Positions 1 through 6,755 of a stretch of 42,881 nt of DNA are shown here, in pieces. The position numbers and the translations under genes are program-made. Under the pieces are notes generated by a model. It did no database searches. It was given only the letters and a program-made list of their open reading frames with translations, and was not told the DNA's origin. The number at the start of each line of letters is the position of its first letter. Position 1 is the stretch's first letter. Source of the stretch: Caulobacteraceae bacterium (lineage in GTDB: Bacteria > Pseudomonadota > Alphaproteobacteria > Caulobacterales > Aquidulcibacteraceae); the NCBI GenBank assembly GCA_009773335.1, contig WRPF01000022.1, positions 1 through 42,881 of the forward strand, in the 5' to 3' direction.

Positions 1-920
1 CTGTTCAGCGGCGCCTCGCCCGCCCAGCGCGCGGCGACCAGCGCCGGCAGCGGCCCTTCGCCGGGTGGCGCGCCGAACATGAAGGCGCGTTTCGTCCAGC
101 GCCCGCCCTCGTTGATCTCGGCGACGAGGAGCCCTTCGCCCTTCGCGTCGGCCCGGTTGAAGGACAGCGACGGAGCCAGCTCGAACGTCACCGCGCCCTC
201 GCCGATCTCGACCTTCTGCGGCGCGGCGTGGTCGATCAGCGATTGCGCGTAAGGAAAGTACACCGGGTTGCGAAGGCGGCCGTCCGCGACGGCGGCGGTG
301 ATTGCGTTGTCGGGCGCGCCTGTGCCCGGAAACGAGATTTCGATCTCATCGCCGACTTCGAAATCGAAGCCGAGCGGCGTCATCGCTTCGGGCAGCGCAT
401 CGATCGCTTCGCGTGCGAGGCTCGTCCCGCGGGCATCGTCGCGTCCCTCTGCGCGCACCGGCAGCGAGAGTTCGAGCACGCCCTCCTCGGGAATGCAGAT
501 CTCGTCGCAGACAAGCCAGTTCGCCTTCGCCGAAAGCGACGCGTTCGCACCGACGCGCGCGTTTGCGGGAACCTCCACGGCGAGCGGATAGAGCACCTCG
601 CCTTCATGCACGTAGGTGGTGACCGGTCCGAGCTGATCGACGCGCGGCGCGGGGTGCAGTAGCGGACCCGCCGCAAAGCCCGGCGGCAACGTCCAGGTGA
701 GCCGCGTCGGCTCGCCGGAATCGCCGGGATTGATCCAGTAGGTGTGCCAGCCGGCGCGGATTTTCTGGCGCAGCACGAGCGTCACGGTTTCGCCCGGCGC
801 GACCGCCGCGCGGGAGGAGACGAGTTCCGTCTCGACATTCTGCGTGCGCACCGGCTGCGCATGCGCCGCGCCCGCCGCGAAGAGGGCGAGGACGGAAAAC
901 AGGAACGCGCGCAGACTCAT
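1..920 (-). CDS. DsbD/ScsB-like thiol-disulfide interchange protein, N-terminal part
   Basis: The frame opens at the ATG at 918-920 and stays open to base 1, so the C-terminus lies outside the window (306 codons seen). Residues 1-22 form a signal peptide (MSLRAFLFSVLALFAAGAAHA), so this part is periplasmic. The following domain resembles the DsbC-like beta-sandwich found at the N-terminus of DsbD/ScsB family reductases, with the characteristic W-L-V-C-D-E-I-C-I-P motif (about residues 125-134) whose cysteine pair would accept electrons from the membrane domain. The family carries reducing power from cytoplasmic thioredoxin to periplasmic thiols. The membrane and thioredoxin domains cannot be seen here, so a shorter stand-alone protein with only the N-terminal domain is possible. 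Confidence 0.85.
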   Translation of the reverse strand, partial: MSLRAFLFSVLALFAAGAAHAQPVRTQNVETELVSSRAAVAPGETVTLVLRQKIRAGWHTYWINPGDSGEPTRLTWTLPPGFAAGPLLHPAPRVDQLGPVTTYVHEGEVLYPLAVEVPANARVGANASLSAKANWLVCDEICIPEEGVLELSLPVRAEGRDDARGTSLAREAIDALPEAMTPLGFDFEVGDEIEISFPGTGAPDNAITAAVADGRLRNPVYFPYAQSLIDHAAPQKVEIGEGAVTFELAPSLSFNRADAKGEGLLVAEINEGGRWTKRAFMFGAPPGEGPLPALVAARWAGEAPLN

Positions 921-1079
921 GAACTCGCCGGGGCAGCCATCGATGCGGCGACATAGGCGCTTCGCGACCGCCCCGCCAAGTCCGTTCGCGCGGGCGCGAC
1001 GTCCGGTTACAGCCCCCGCCGGCCGCTCGACAGGACCGGAGCCGTTTGCGACAGTCTCCCGAACAAACGGAGACCGGCC

Positions 1080-2105
1080 ATGGCGCGCATGAACAGGCAA
1101 TGGATCTTGAAGCGCCGTCCGGAGGGCGACATCGCCGACGGCGACCTCGCCTTCGTCGAGACGCCCGTGCCGGCGACCCCCGACGGCCACGTGCTGGTGC
1201 GCACGCTCTATCTCTCGCTCGACCCGACGAACCGGATCTGGATGAGCGACATGGACCAGTACATGCCGCCGGTGGAGATCGGCGACGTGATGCGCGGCGG
1301 CGCTGTCGGCGTGGTGGAGGACTCGAAAGACCCGAACGTGCCGGTGGGCGCCATCGTCGCGCCGATGATCGGCGGGTGGCAGGACTGGCACCTTCTCCCC
1401 GGCGCGATGGTGCGCCAGATCCCGCAGATCCCCGGCTTGCCGGTGACGGCCTTCATGTCCGTCGTCGGGCTCACCGGCTGGACGGCGTATTTCGGCCTGC
1501 TCGACATCGGCAAACCGAAGGCGGGCGAGACCGTCGTCGTCTCTGCAGCGGCGGGCGCGGTGGGCTCCATCGTGGGGCAGATCGCGAAGCTGAAAGGCGC
1601 GCGCGTCGTCGGCATTGCGGGCGGGCCTGAGAAGTGCCGCTGGATCAAGGACGATCTCGGGTTCGATGCGGCCATCGACTACAAGAACGAGGACGTGGGC
1701 GCAGCACTCGACAAGCACTGCCCGGACGGCATCGACGTGAACTTCGAGAACGTCGGCGGCGAGATCATGGACGCGATCCTCGCGCGCATGAACAATTTCT
1801 CGCGCATGCCGCTCTGCGGTCTCATCTCGACCTACAACGACACCGGCGAACGCAAGGGCCCGTCGAACTTCCAGCAGATATTGATGAAGCGCATCCTCGT
1901 GAAGGGTTTCATCGTCATCGACTACATGAGCGAATTCGAGAAGGCCTCGATGGAACTCGCGCAGTGGGTGCTTGAGGGCAGGATCAAGTACAAGGTTCAT
2001 GTGGAGCCGGGCCTCGAGAACGCCGCGAAGGCGGTGAAGCTCCTCTTCAACGGCAGGCACGACGGCAAGCTCCTCGTGGGCGTCACCCCGGAGCCGTCTG
2101 CATGA
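1080..2105 (+). CDS. NADP-dependent oxidoreductase, MDR superfamily (CurA/YncB-like)
   Basis: 341 aa, the usual size for the zinc-free medium-chain reductases that include curcumin reductase CurA/YncB and leukotriene B4 dehydrogenase. The N-terminus (RQWILKRRPEG, then LDPTNRIWMSDMDQYMPPV) is typical of the family, and A-A-A-G-A-V-G-S-I-V-G at about residues 156-166 is the Rossmann nucleotide-binding loop. No catalytic zinc ligands are evident. These enzymes reduce alpha,beta-unsaturated carbonyl compounds in the cytoplasm with NADPH; the natural substrate cannot be read from sequence. The stop codon overlaps the start of the next gene (ATGA), so the two are probably translated together. MARMNRQW at 1080 is the obvious start. 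Confidence 0.93.
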   Translation: MARMNRQWILKRRPEGDIADGDLAFVETPVPATPDGHVLVRTLYLSLDPTNRIWMSDMDQYMPPVEIGDVMRGGAVGVVEDSKDPNVPVGAIVAPMIGGWQDWHLLPGAMVRQIPQIPGLPVTAFMSVVGLTGWTAYFGLLDIGKPKAGETVVVSAAAGAVGSIVGQIAKLKGARVVGIAGGPEKCRWIKDDLGFDAAIDYKNEDVGAALDKHCPDGIDVNFENVGGEIMDAILARMNNFSRMPLCGLISTYNDTGERKGPSNFQQILMKRILVKGFIVIDYMSEFEKASMELAQWVLEGRIKYKVHVEPGLENAAKAVKLLFNGRHDGKLLVGVTPEPSA

Positions 2106-2551
2106 CGCGACCGGGGAATCGCATCAGGGGGCAGAGCTGGTACTTCGACGACATTCCTGTCGGATATGTGCACCAGTTCGGCAAGGCGGCGGTGGATGCC
2201 GAGGACCTCGCCCTCTTCCAGCAACGCTTTGCGCCATACCTGCCGCTCAAGTCCGACGGCGACAGCGCGGAGAGCCCGCCCGCGGCGCAGGCGCATGTCT
2301 ATGCGCTGTGGTCGCGGATGCTGTGGGAGGAAACGAAGGACTGGCCCGTGCTCGCGCGCCTCGGCCAGGACGCCATCCGCTGGTACAAGACCGCCCACGC
2401 CGGCGACGTGCTCACAATGAAGATCACGTTCTTGTCGAAGCAGCCGATCAATGAAAGCCGCGGGATATTGATCACGCAGCACGATGTGCTGAACCAGGCC
2501 GGCGAACTGGTGATGACGCTGATGACGCGCACGGTGATGGCGCGGATCTAG
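2102..2551 (+). CDS. MaoC-like hot-dog-fold protein
   Basis: 149 aa, overlapping the upstream oxidoreductase by the ATGA junction. The N-terminal stretch (YFDDIPVGYVHQFGKAAVD) and the later block (AGDVLTMKITFLSKQP, then ILITQHDVLNQAGELVMTL) match the single hot-dog domain of MaoC-type enoyl-CoA hydratases and related thioesterases: the substrate-entry loop comes first and the G-D-x-L beta-strand motif later. Family members hydrate or hydrolyse acyl-CoA-type substrates. The usual catalytic D-x5-H pair of true hydratases is not clear to me, so the activity is uncertain. Coupling to an enone reductase suggests a shared degradation or lipid-modification step, which is inference. Confidence 0.8.
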   Translation: MTRPGNRIRGQSWYFDDIPVGYVHQFGKAAVDAEDLALFQQRFAPYLPLKSDGDSAESPPAAQAHVYALWSRMLWEETKDWPVLARLGQDAIRWYKTAHAGDVLTMKITFLSKQPINESRGILITQHDVLNQAGELVMTLMTRTVMARI

Positions 2552-2569
2552 GCGCGATCTCGGTGGGTT

Positions 2570-2664
2570 GGACCGCGGGCCTATGGCCCGCATGCGCCCG
2601 CGGCGCCAGACTCCGAGGAATCTCGCGTGAAATGAACACCCGGCGGGCCATAGGCCCGCGGTCC
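2570..2664. repeat. BIME-like pair of inverted palindromic units
   Basis: Bases 2570-2590 and 2644-2664 are perfect 21-bp inverted copies of each other. Each arm itself folds into a hairpin, GCGGGCC-TAT-GGCCCGC and GCGGGCC-ATA-GGCCCGC. Two REP-type units facing each other is the layout of a bacterial interspersed mosaic element. It sits between two convergent genes (ends at 2551 and 2677), so it could also end transcription from both sides. Confidence 0.75.
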
Positions 2665-2676
2665 TACTCTCCAACG

Positions 2677-3171
2677 TCATGACGTGTCTGCAGCTTTTGC
2701 GGCAGGTGTGAGGGCGGTGAAGCCAAGTACGGGCATCGCTGCTGCGGAGAGAACAAGCCGTCCTGTAGCGATGGTTTTCGGAACCCGCGCGATAGCGCGC
2801 TCGACAACTCCACCGAGATCATCCAGCGCGCGCCGCATTTGTGCAAACGTCCTGAGCGCGATCCCGCGCGTGTAGAGCCGCACCATGTCGATACGCCTTT
2901 TCGCGTAGCGAAACCCCGATGGCGTCGACGGCGGACGCAACCAGCGTCGGCGCTTCTCAGCTTTCCGGAACCGCATCCGCGCGCACATCATCAGGAAGAG
3001 GAGTTCCCGCAGTTCGCGGCGCGCTTCGATGCGATGCTTGCTCAACGCAATGCGCCCCTCGCGGAAGCCGATCGCCTCCACCAGCCACACGGCGACCTCC
3101 AGCAGCCAGAGTCTGAGACGCTGGGCGTGCGCTTGAAGATCGGTGCGTGTGACTGGGGTGAATATCTGCAT
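2677..3171 (-). CDS. Conserved-looking hypothetical protein, Arg-rich
   Basis: I do not recognise this family. The start used is the ATG giving MQIFTPVTRTDLQ; an in-frame ATG at 3222 would add 17 less convincing residues. The product is about 164 aa. The first third (LRLWLLEVAVWLVEAIGF) is hydrophobic and amphipathic, the middle is a very basic helical stretch (RRELRELLFLMMCARMRFRKAEKRRRW), and the end (VLSAAAMPVLGFTALTPAAKA) is small-residue rich. There is no clear signal peptide. Codon usage and frame openness support a real gene, and it is convergent with the MaoC-like gene across the palindromic repeat. Confidence 0.6.
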   Translation of the reverse strand: MQIFTPVTRTDLQAHAQRLRLWLLEVAVWLVEAIGFREGRIALSKHRIEARRELRELLFLMMCARMRFRKAEKRRRWLRPPSTPSGFRYAKRRIDMVRLYTRGIALRTFAQMRRALDDLGGVVERAIARVPKTIATGRLVLSAAAMPVLGFTALTPAAKAADTS

Positions 3172-3347
3172 GGGAAACGTCCGAGGCTCCATCGCCGGTT
3201 GATGACGGAGCGATTGTCCCACGGCCGCTATCCCGGTCGAATAGATTCACACGCGTTTGTTGGCGCGCATGGTTTTGCGCGGCGAAAAGCGGGGGAACGC
3301 AACGAATCTATCCCCCTACTTTTCGGCAATCTGCACTCGATACCGTG

Positions 3348-3434
3348 CTTCCCCGGGAGGGGAAGCTGTCAGCGCGCATGCGCTGACTGATGGGGCGGTA
3401 AGCTCGCTTTCAAAGTCGGAGCCGCCGCCCCATC
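3348..3434. repeat. Intergenic element made of three hairpins
   Basis: Three consecutive dyads are visible: CTTCCCC-GGGA-GGGGAAG (3348-3365), GTCAGCG-CGCAT-GCGCTGAC (about 3368-3387), and GATGGGGCGG (3389 on) with its complement CCGCCCCATC (ending about 3433). The element is noncoding and the arrangement resembles a dispersed alphaproteobacterial repeat. A structured RNA is an alternative. Confidence 0.5.
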
Positions 3435-3488
3435 CGTCTGGCGGTTTTCACCGCGAGGCGCCTTCCCGTCACGAGGAAGGACGGCGGC

Positions 3489-3525
3489 GCGTCATAGACC
3501 TGGATCGCGGCGTCGTAGGCATGGG
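3489..3525. repeat. 37-bp direct repeat, copy 1
   Basis: Matches 3893-3929 at 35 of 37 positions. On the minus strand both copies can be read as (T/P)-H-A-Y-(D/E)-A-A-I-Q-V-Y-D-A, so they may be debris of one duplicated coding segment rather than a regulatory repeat. The sequence GTGTGTCACCT(T/C)GTCC also recurs next to both copies. Confidence 0.6.
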
Positions 3526-3699
3526 TCGTGCGATGTCGGCAGTGTGTGTCACCTTGTCCGTGCGCGGTGACTGAATCACCTTGTCCTGCAACACTTCCGT
3601 CACCCCGTCAGACCCCCACCCGGCCTCCCCCTTGCCGGGGGAGGAGGCGCGAAATGTGTGGTGACCGGTGCGGTGACGCGCGCGGGCGTTCCCACGATT

Positions 3700-3843
3700 T
3701 TCCCTCGCCCGCGTGCGGGAGAGGGAGGCCCGAGCGGCGCGAGGTCAGGGTGAGGGAACAGTCTCGCAGAATGAATTCCGTTCTGCGCCGCCGGCCCTCA
3801 CCCGGCGCTTCGCGCCACCCTCTCCCGCACGCGGGCGAGGGAA
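3700..3843. repeat. 26-bp perfect inverted repeat flanking about 92 bp
   Basis: The arm at 3700-3725 is the exact reverse complement of 3818-3843, and each arm contains an inner dyad (CCCGC-GTGCGGG type). Inside, GGTGAGGG at about 3739 and CCCTCACC at about 3795 extend the symmetry, so the whole block can fold into one long hairpin. This is the familiar CCCTCTCCC-type dispersed repeat of proteobacterial intergenic regions. The surrounding 3172-3991 stretch holds no convincing gene. Confidence 0.7.
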
Positions 3844-3892
3844 TACAGGCGGCGGAGCGCCAGGCGTGTGTGTCACCTCGTCCGGCAACGTG

Positions 3893-3929
3893 GCGTCATA
3901 CACCTGGATCGCGGCCTCGTAGGCATGGG
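3893..3929. repeat. 37-bp direct repeat, copy 2
   Basis: Second copy of the 3489-3525 repeat (two mismatches). On the minus strand it lies in a short open frame reading SVPHAYEAAIQVYDA, preceded by MTLDFREPEKHATH. That frame then runs straight into the inverted-repeat DNA, which argues against an intact gene. Confidence 0.6.
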
Positions 3930-3991
3930 GCACGGACTCTCGATGGCGGACGCCACCCGTTCCAAATGTGTGTGTGGCATGCTTTTCAGGT

Positions 3992-4453
3992 TCACGAAAA
4001 TCGAGGGTCATCGACGTGGCGTAGAACCGTCATACCCACAGCAATCACATCCTGCATCGGGTTTTGACCATAAGTCGTCGTAGGGTTTTCGACGAGATTT
4101 ACTACTACGCTCGCCACTCCGCAGAATGACATTTGCACTTCCAGAGTCGCCGTCAGTCGCGACTCCAACGCCACGTACCGCCCCGCATGCTCCGGCCCCA
4201 AGACTACAAACAACTTGGCAGGTTGGCCGCGCGCATATCCTGAAAACCAGGGCTCCTCTGTAACGCGCAACTTGTGCTTCAAGTGCATGAACCACGGAAA
4301 GCCATCTCCATCCTCGAGAAGATATGTCTTCGCCGGATCCCACAATTCCATAGCACCACCTTCTTTACCACGCGCACCAGCCCGGCCCATCGACGCTGTG
4401 CACCACGCACCTGCGGCGACGGCCAGTACGCGAAAGACAATTCGCCGGTTCAT
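3992..4453 (-). CDS. Hypothetical exported protein
   Basis: About 153 aa from the ATG at 4453; an in-frame ATG at 4513 would overlap the neighbouring epimerase. The start MNRRIVFRVLAVAAGAWC is a basic-then-hydrophobic signal sequence, so the product is probably periplasmic or secreted, cleaved near ASMGRAGA. The mature part (ELWDPAKTYLLEDGDGFPWF, then LFVVLGPEHAGRYVALESRLTAT) looks like a small beta-rich soluble domain. I recognise no family. It follows the epimerase gene by about 50 bp on the same strand and may be read through from it. Confidence 0.6.
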   Translation of the reverse strand: MNRRIVFRVLAVAAGAWCTASMGRAGARGKEGGAMELWDPAKTYLLEDGDGFPWFMHLKHKLRVTEEPWFSGYARGQPAKLFVVLGPEHAGRYVALESRLTATLEVQMSFCGVASVVVNLVENPTTTYGQNPMQDVIAVGMTVLRHVDDPRFS

Positions 4454-4503
4454 ATTCTGTCCCAACCGTGGAAAAGTGACACACGCGCTCCGGACTCCCG
4501 CAT

Positions 4504-5571
4504 TCAAATCCATGCATGCCGCGTTGCATGAGGTGTCCGCCCCTGCCCCTTCAACAGCCCCAGCTTCACCATGCTCTCTGCCGTCGCCACGACCGCGTCC
4601 TCGTTGCTGCGCGGCGCCCAGCCGAGGAGGCGCCTGACCTTTGCGTTGCTGGCGTTCTTGAACTTGCCGAGTTCGGGGATGATCTGCTTGACGGCCTCGT
4701 CGCGCATGGCTGCGATCCGCACGAGCCAGTCGGGGAGCTGGCCGGTCGGCACGCGCTTGCCGGCGTCGCCCATGCGCGCTTTCAGGATTTTCGCGATCTG
4801 CTGGATCGTCAGGAAATCGCCGGCGACCGCGAGGAAGCGCTCGCCCTTCGCGGCGGGGTTCGTCATCGCCCGCAGGTGCAGATCGGCCACGTCGCGCACG
4901 TCGACAATGCCGAAGGAAATCCGCGGCGCGCCCGGCAGCGCGCCATCCATCAGCCGCTGCACGAGCAGGATCGACGTCGAATAATCGGGGCCGAGCACCG
5001 GGCCGAACACGCCCACCGGCAGCACGGTGGCCAACTCAAGCGCGCCGCCTTCTTTGGCGACGAAATCCCACGCCGCGCGCTCGGCGAGCGTCTTCGATTT
5101 CACATAGGCGCGCACGTCGTGGCCGTCTGGATTGGTCCAGTTGGTTTCGTCGAACGGCGCCGTTTGCGGCTTCTGCCCGTAACCGCACGCCGCAAACGAG
5201 GAGGTGAGCACCACGCGCTTGACGCCCGCATCGCGGGCCGCGCGAAGCACCCGCAACGCGCCTTCGCGCGCGGGAATGATGAGCTCGTTCTCGTCCTTCG
5301 GCGCGCCCGGCGGAAACGGCGAGGCGACATGCAGCACGTAATCGCAGCCCGCGACCGCCTCGGCCCAGCCCGCGTCTTTTTCCAGATCCGCCGCGAAGAA
5401 CTGGAGCGCAGCCGCCGGTTCGGCGCCGCCTTGCTTCAGCATCGCGCGCACCTCGCCCTCGCGCGCGAGATTGCGCACCGTCGTGCGCACCTCATGGCCC
5501 GCCGCCAGCAACTGCAAGATGCAGTGCGCGCCGATGAAACCCGAACCGCCCGTGACCAGAACCTTGCTCAT
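4504..5571 (-). CDS. NAD(P)-dependent epimerase/dehydratase, dihydroflavonol-4-reductase-like
   Basis: 355 aa extended short-chain dehydrogenase. V-L-V-T-G-G-S-G-F-I-G at residues 4-14 is the Rossmann G-x-x-G-x-x-G motif. VVLTSSFAACG carries the family Ser, and VRAYVKSKTLAE supplies the catalytic Y-x-x-x-K pair. The C-terminus (NAKVRRLLGWAPRSNEDAVVATAESMVKLGLL) matches the dihydroflavonol-reductase/aldehyde-reductase branch. It would reduce a carbonyl with NAD(P)H in the cytoplasm, substrate unknown. The ATG at 5571 overlaps the dusA stop codon (ATGA), so the two genes form an operon. Confidence 0.92.
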   Translation of the reverse strand: MSKVLVTGGSGFIGAHCILQLLAAGHEVRTTVRNLAREGEVRAMLKQGGAEPAAALQFFAADLEKDAGWAEAVAGCDYVLHVASPFPPGAPKDENELIIPAREGALRVLRAARDAGVKRVVLTSSFAACGYGQKPQTAPFDETNWTNPDGHDVRAYVKSKTLAERAAWDFVAKEGGALELATVLPVGVFGPVLGPDYSTSILLVQRLMDGALPGAPRISFGIVDVRDVADLHLRAMTNPAAKGERFLAVAGDFLTIQQIAKILKARMGDAGKRVPTGQLPDWLVRIAAMRDEAVKQIIPELGKFKNASNAKVRRLLGWAPRSNEDAVVATAESMVKLGLLKGQGRTPHATRHAWI

Positions 5572-6572
5572 CGCGTTTCCTCTTGTTGTGCAAACTCCCG
5601 TGTCACGGCGCCCAGCGCCTTGTCCAGCACCTCAAGCCCCGCGCCCGCGCGCGCGCCTTCCTCCGAGAGCACGCGCCGCCACAACCGCCCGCCGGGTTTG
5701 CCATGGAAAAGGCCGAGCATGTGGCGCGTCATCGCATGCAGATGCGAGCCCTCGCACAGACGCGCCTCGATGTAGGGCATGTGGGCGCACACGCCGTCCG
5801 CCGCCGACGCGACGGGATCGGGCGCGCCGTAGAAAAGCGAATCCACTTTCAGCAATTCCGCCGGCGTCTTGTACGCGGCGCGCCCGAGCATCACGCCGTC
5901 GACGCCGTCCATCTCCGCATGCGCGTGCGCGGCATTTTCCAGCCCGCCATTGAGGATGATCGTGAGCGCGGGCCGTTCGGCCTTGAGCCTGCGCACCAGC
6001 GCATAGTCGAGCGGCGGAATCTCGCGGTTCTCCTTCGGCGAAAGGCCTTCAAGCCACGCCTTGCGCGCATGCACGACGAACGTACTGCATCCGCGCGCCG
6101 CGACCTGATCGACGAGCGCGTAGAGCGCCTCTTCCGGCTCCTGCTCATCGACGCCGATGCGGCACTTGATCGTCACCGGAATATCCGGCCCCGCGTCTTG
6201 CATGGCGCTGAAGAGATCGGCCACGAGCGCAGGCTCGCGCATCAGGCACGCGCCGAACCGCCCGCTCTGCACGCGGTCCGACGGGCAGCCGACATTGAGA
6301 TTGATCTCGTCATAGCCGAAGTCCGCGCCGATCCGCGCTGCGCGCGCGAGCTTGTCCGGCTCGGCGCCGCCAATCTGCAGCGCGACTGGATGCTCGATCT
6401 CCGAAAACCCGATCAACCGCCCCCGATCCCCATGGATCACCGCGTCCGCCGTCACCATCTCGGTGTAAAGCAGCGCCCGGCGCGTCAGCGTCCGGTGGAA
6501 CACCCGGCAATGGCGGTCAGTCCAATCCATCATAGGCGCAATGCAGAATCTATGCTGTTGTTTTAAGTGCAT
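5568..6572 (-). CDS. dusA: tRNA-dihydrouridine(20/20a) synthase DusA
   Basis: A flavoenzyme that reduces uridine 20/20a in the tRNA D-loop. Family signatures: FCIAPMMDWTDRHCRVFHR at the N-terminus, YTEMVTADAVIHGD, INLNVGCPSDRVQSGRFGACLM carrying the catalytic Cys, and the barrel motifs FVVHARKAWLEGLSPKENREIPPL and ILNGG. About 334 aa, full length. I start it at MHLKQQHRF; an ATG at 6590 would add six residues. The first ten or so codons are strikingly AT-rich beside the rest of the gene. The DNA upstream carries a tyrosine recombinase, as expected if an element has integrated at the 5' end and supplied a new start and promoter. dusA is an established integration target for such elements. Confidence 0.93.
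   Translation of the reverse strand: MHLKQQHRFCIAPMMDWTDRHCRVFHRTLTRRALLYTEMVTADAVIHGDRGRLIGFSEIEHPVALQIGGAEPDKLARAARIGADFGYDEINLNVGCPSDRVQSGRFGACLMREPALVADLFSAMQDAGPDIPVTIKCRIGVDEQEPEEALYALVDQVAARGCSTFVVHARKAWLEGLSPKENREIPPLDYALVRRLKAERPALTIILNGGLENAAHAHAEMDGVDGVMLGRAAYKTPAELLKVDSLFYGAPDPVASAADGVCAHMPYIEARLCEGSHLHAMTRHMLGLFHGKPGGRLWRRVLSEEGARAGAGLEVLDKALGAVTREFAQQEETR
6510..6572. mobile_element. Probable element/host junction (attL) at the 5' end of dusA
   Basis: Base composition changes abruptly here: dusA coding sequence on the left (codons for APMMDWTD, about 6516-6542) is GC-rich, while 6541-6600 is AT-rich. The integrase gene lies about 200 bp to the right. Integration near the codons for APMMDWTD is known for dusA-targeting integrases. 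The matching direct repeat at the other end lies outside the window, so the exact crossover cannot be fixed. Confidence 0.5.
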
Positions 6573-6605
6573 TTTTTCGATATCTTCCAACGATCAAACC
6601 GCGAA

Positions 6606-6682
6606 CGTGTGCACTCCGTGTGCACTGGCGTTCCCGGAACGTCCCGGCACTTCCCGGGCTGAGTGCACACATAGTGCACACG
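6606..6682. promoter_or_regulatory. Four 10-bp sites, candidate integrase arm-type or regulator sites
   Basis: CGTGTGCACT occurs at 6606-6615 and 6617-6626. Its reverse complement AGTGCACAC(G/A) occurs at 6662-6671 and 6673-6682. Each pair repeats with an 11-bp period, about one helical turn, and the two pairs face each other across about 35 bp containing three TCCCGG motifs. Placement between the att core and the integrase start is what is expected for arm-type integrase sites. An autoregulatory operator of int is the alternative. Confidence 0.55.
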
Positions 6683-6755
6683 CGGATTCATTGGGAGCGA
6701 CCGGCATTGTCGCGACCCTCGTAATGTTGGCTCGGTCGGTGGGGAAACGAAAAAC

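Noticed and set aside
3745-4011. 88-codon minus-strand frame containing HAYEAAIQVYDA
   Set aside because: It runs through the inverted-repeat DNA and its second half is repeat-derived, so it looks like debris rather than a gene.
4516-5775. 419-codon plus-strand frame
   Set aside because: Antisense shadow of the SDR/epimerase gene; Arg/His-rich composition and no domain.
6541-6755. tRNA gene as the integration target
   Set aside because: No cloverleaf or CCA-type end could be found; the composition break falls in dusA, a known target.
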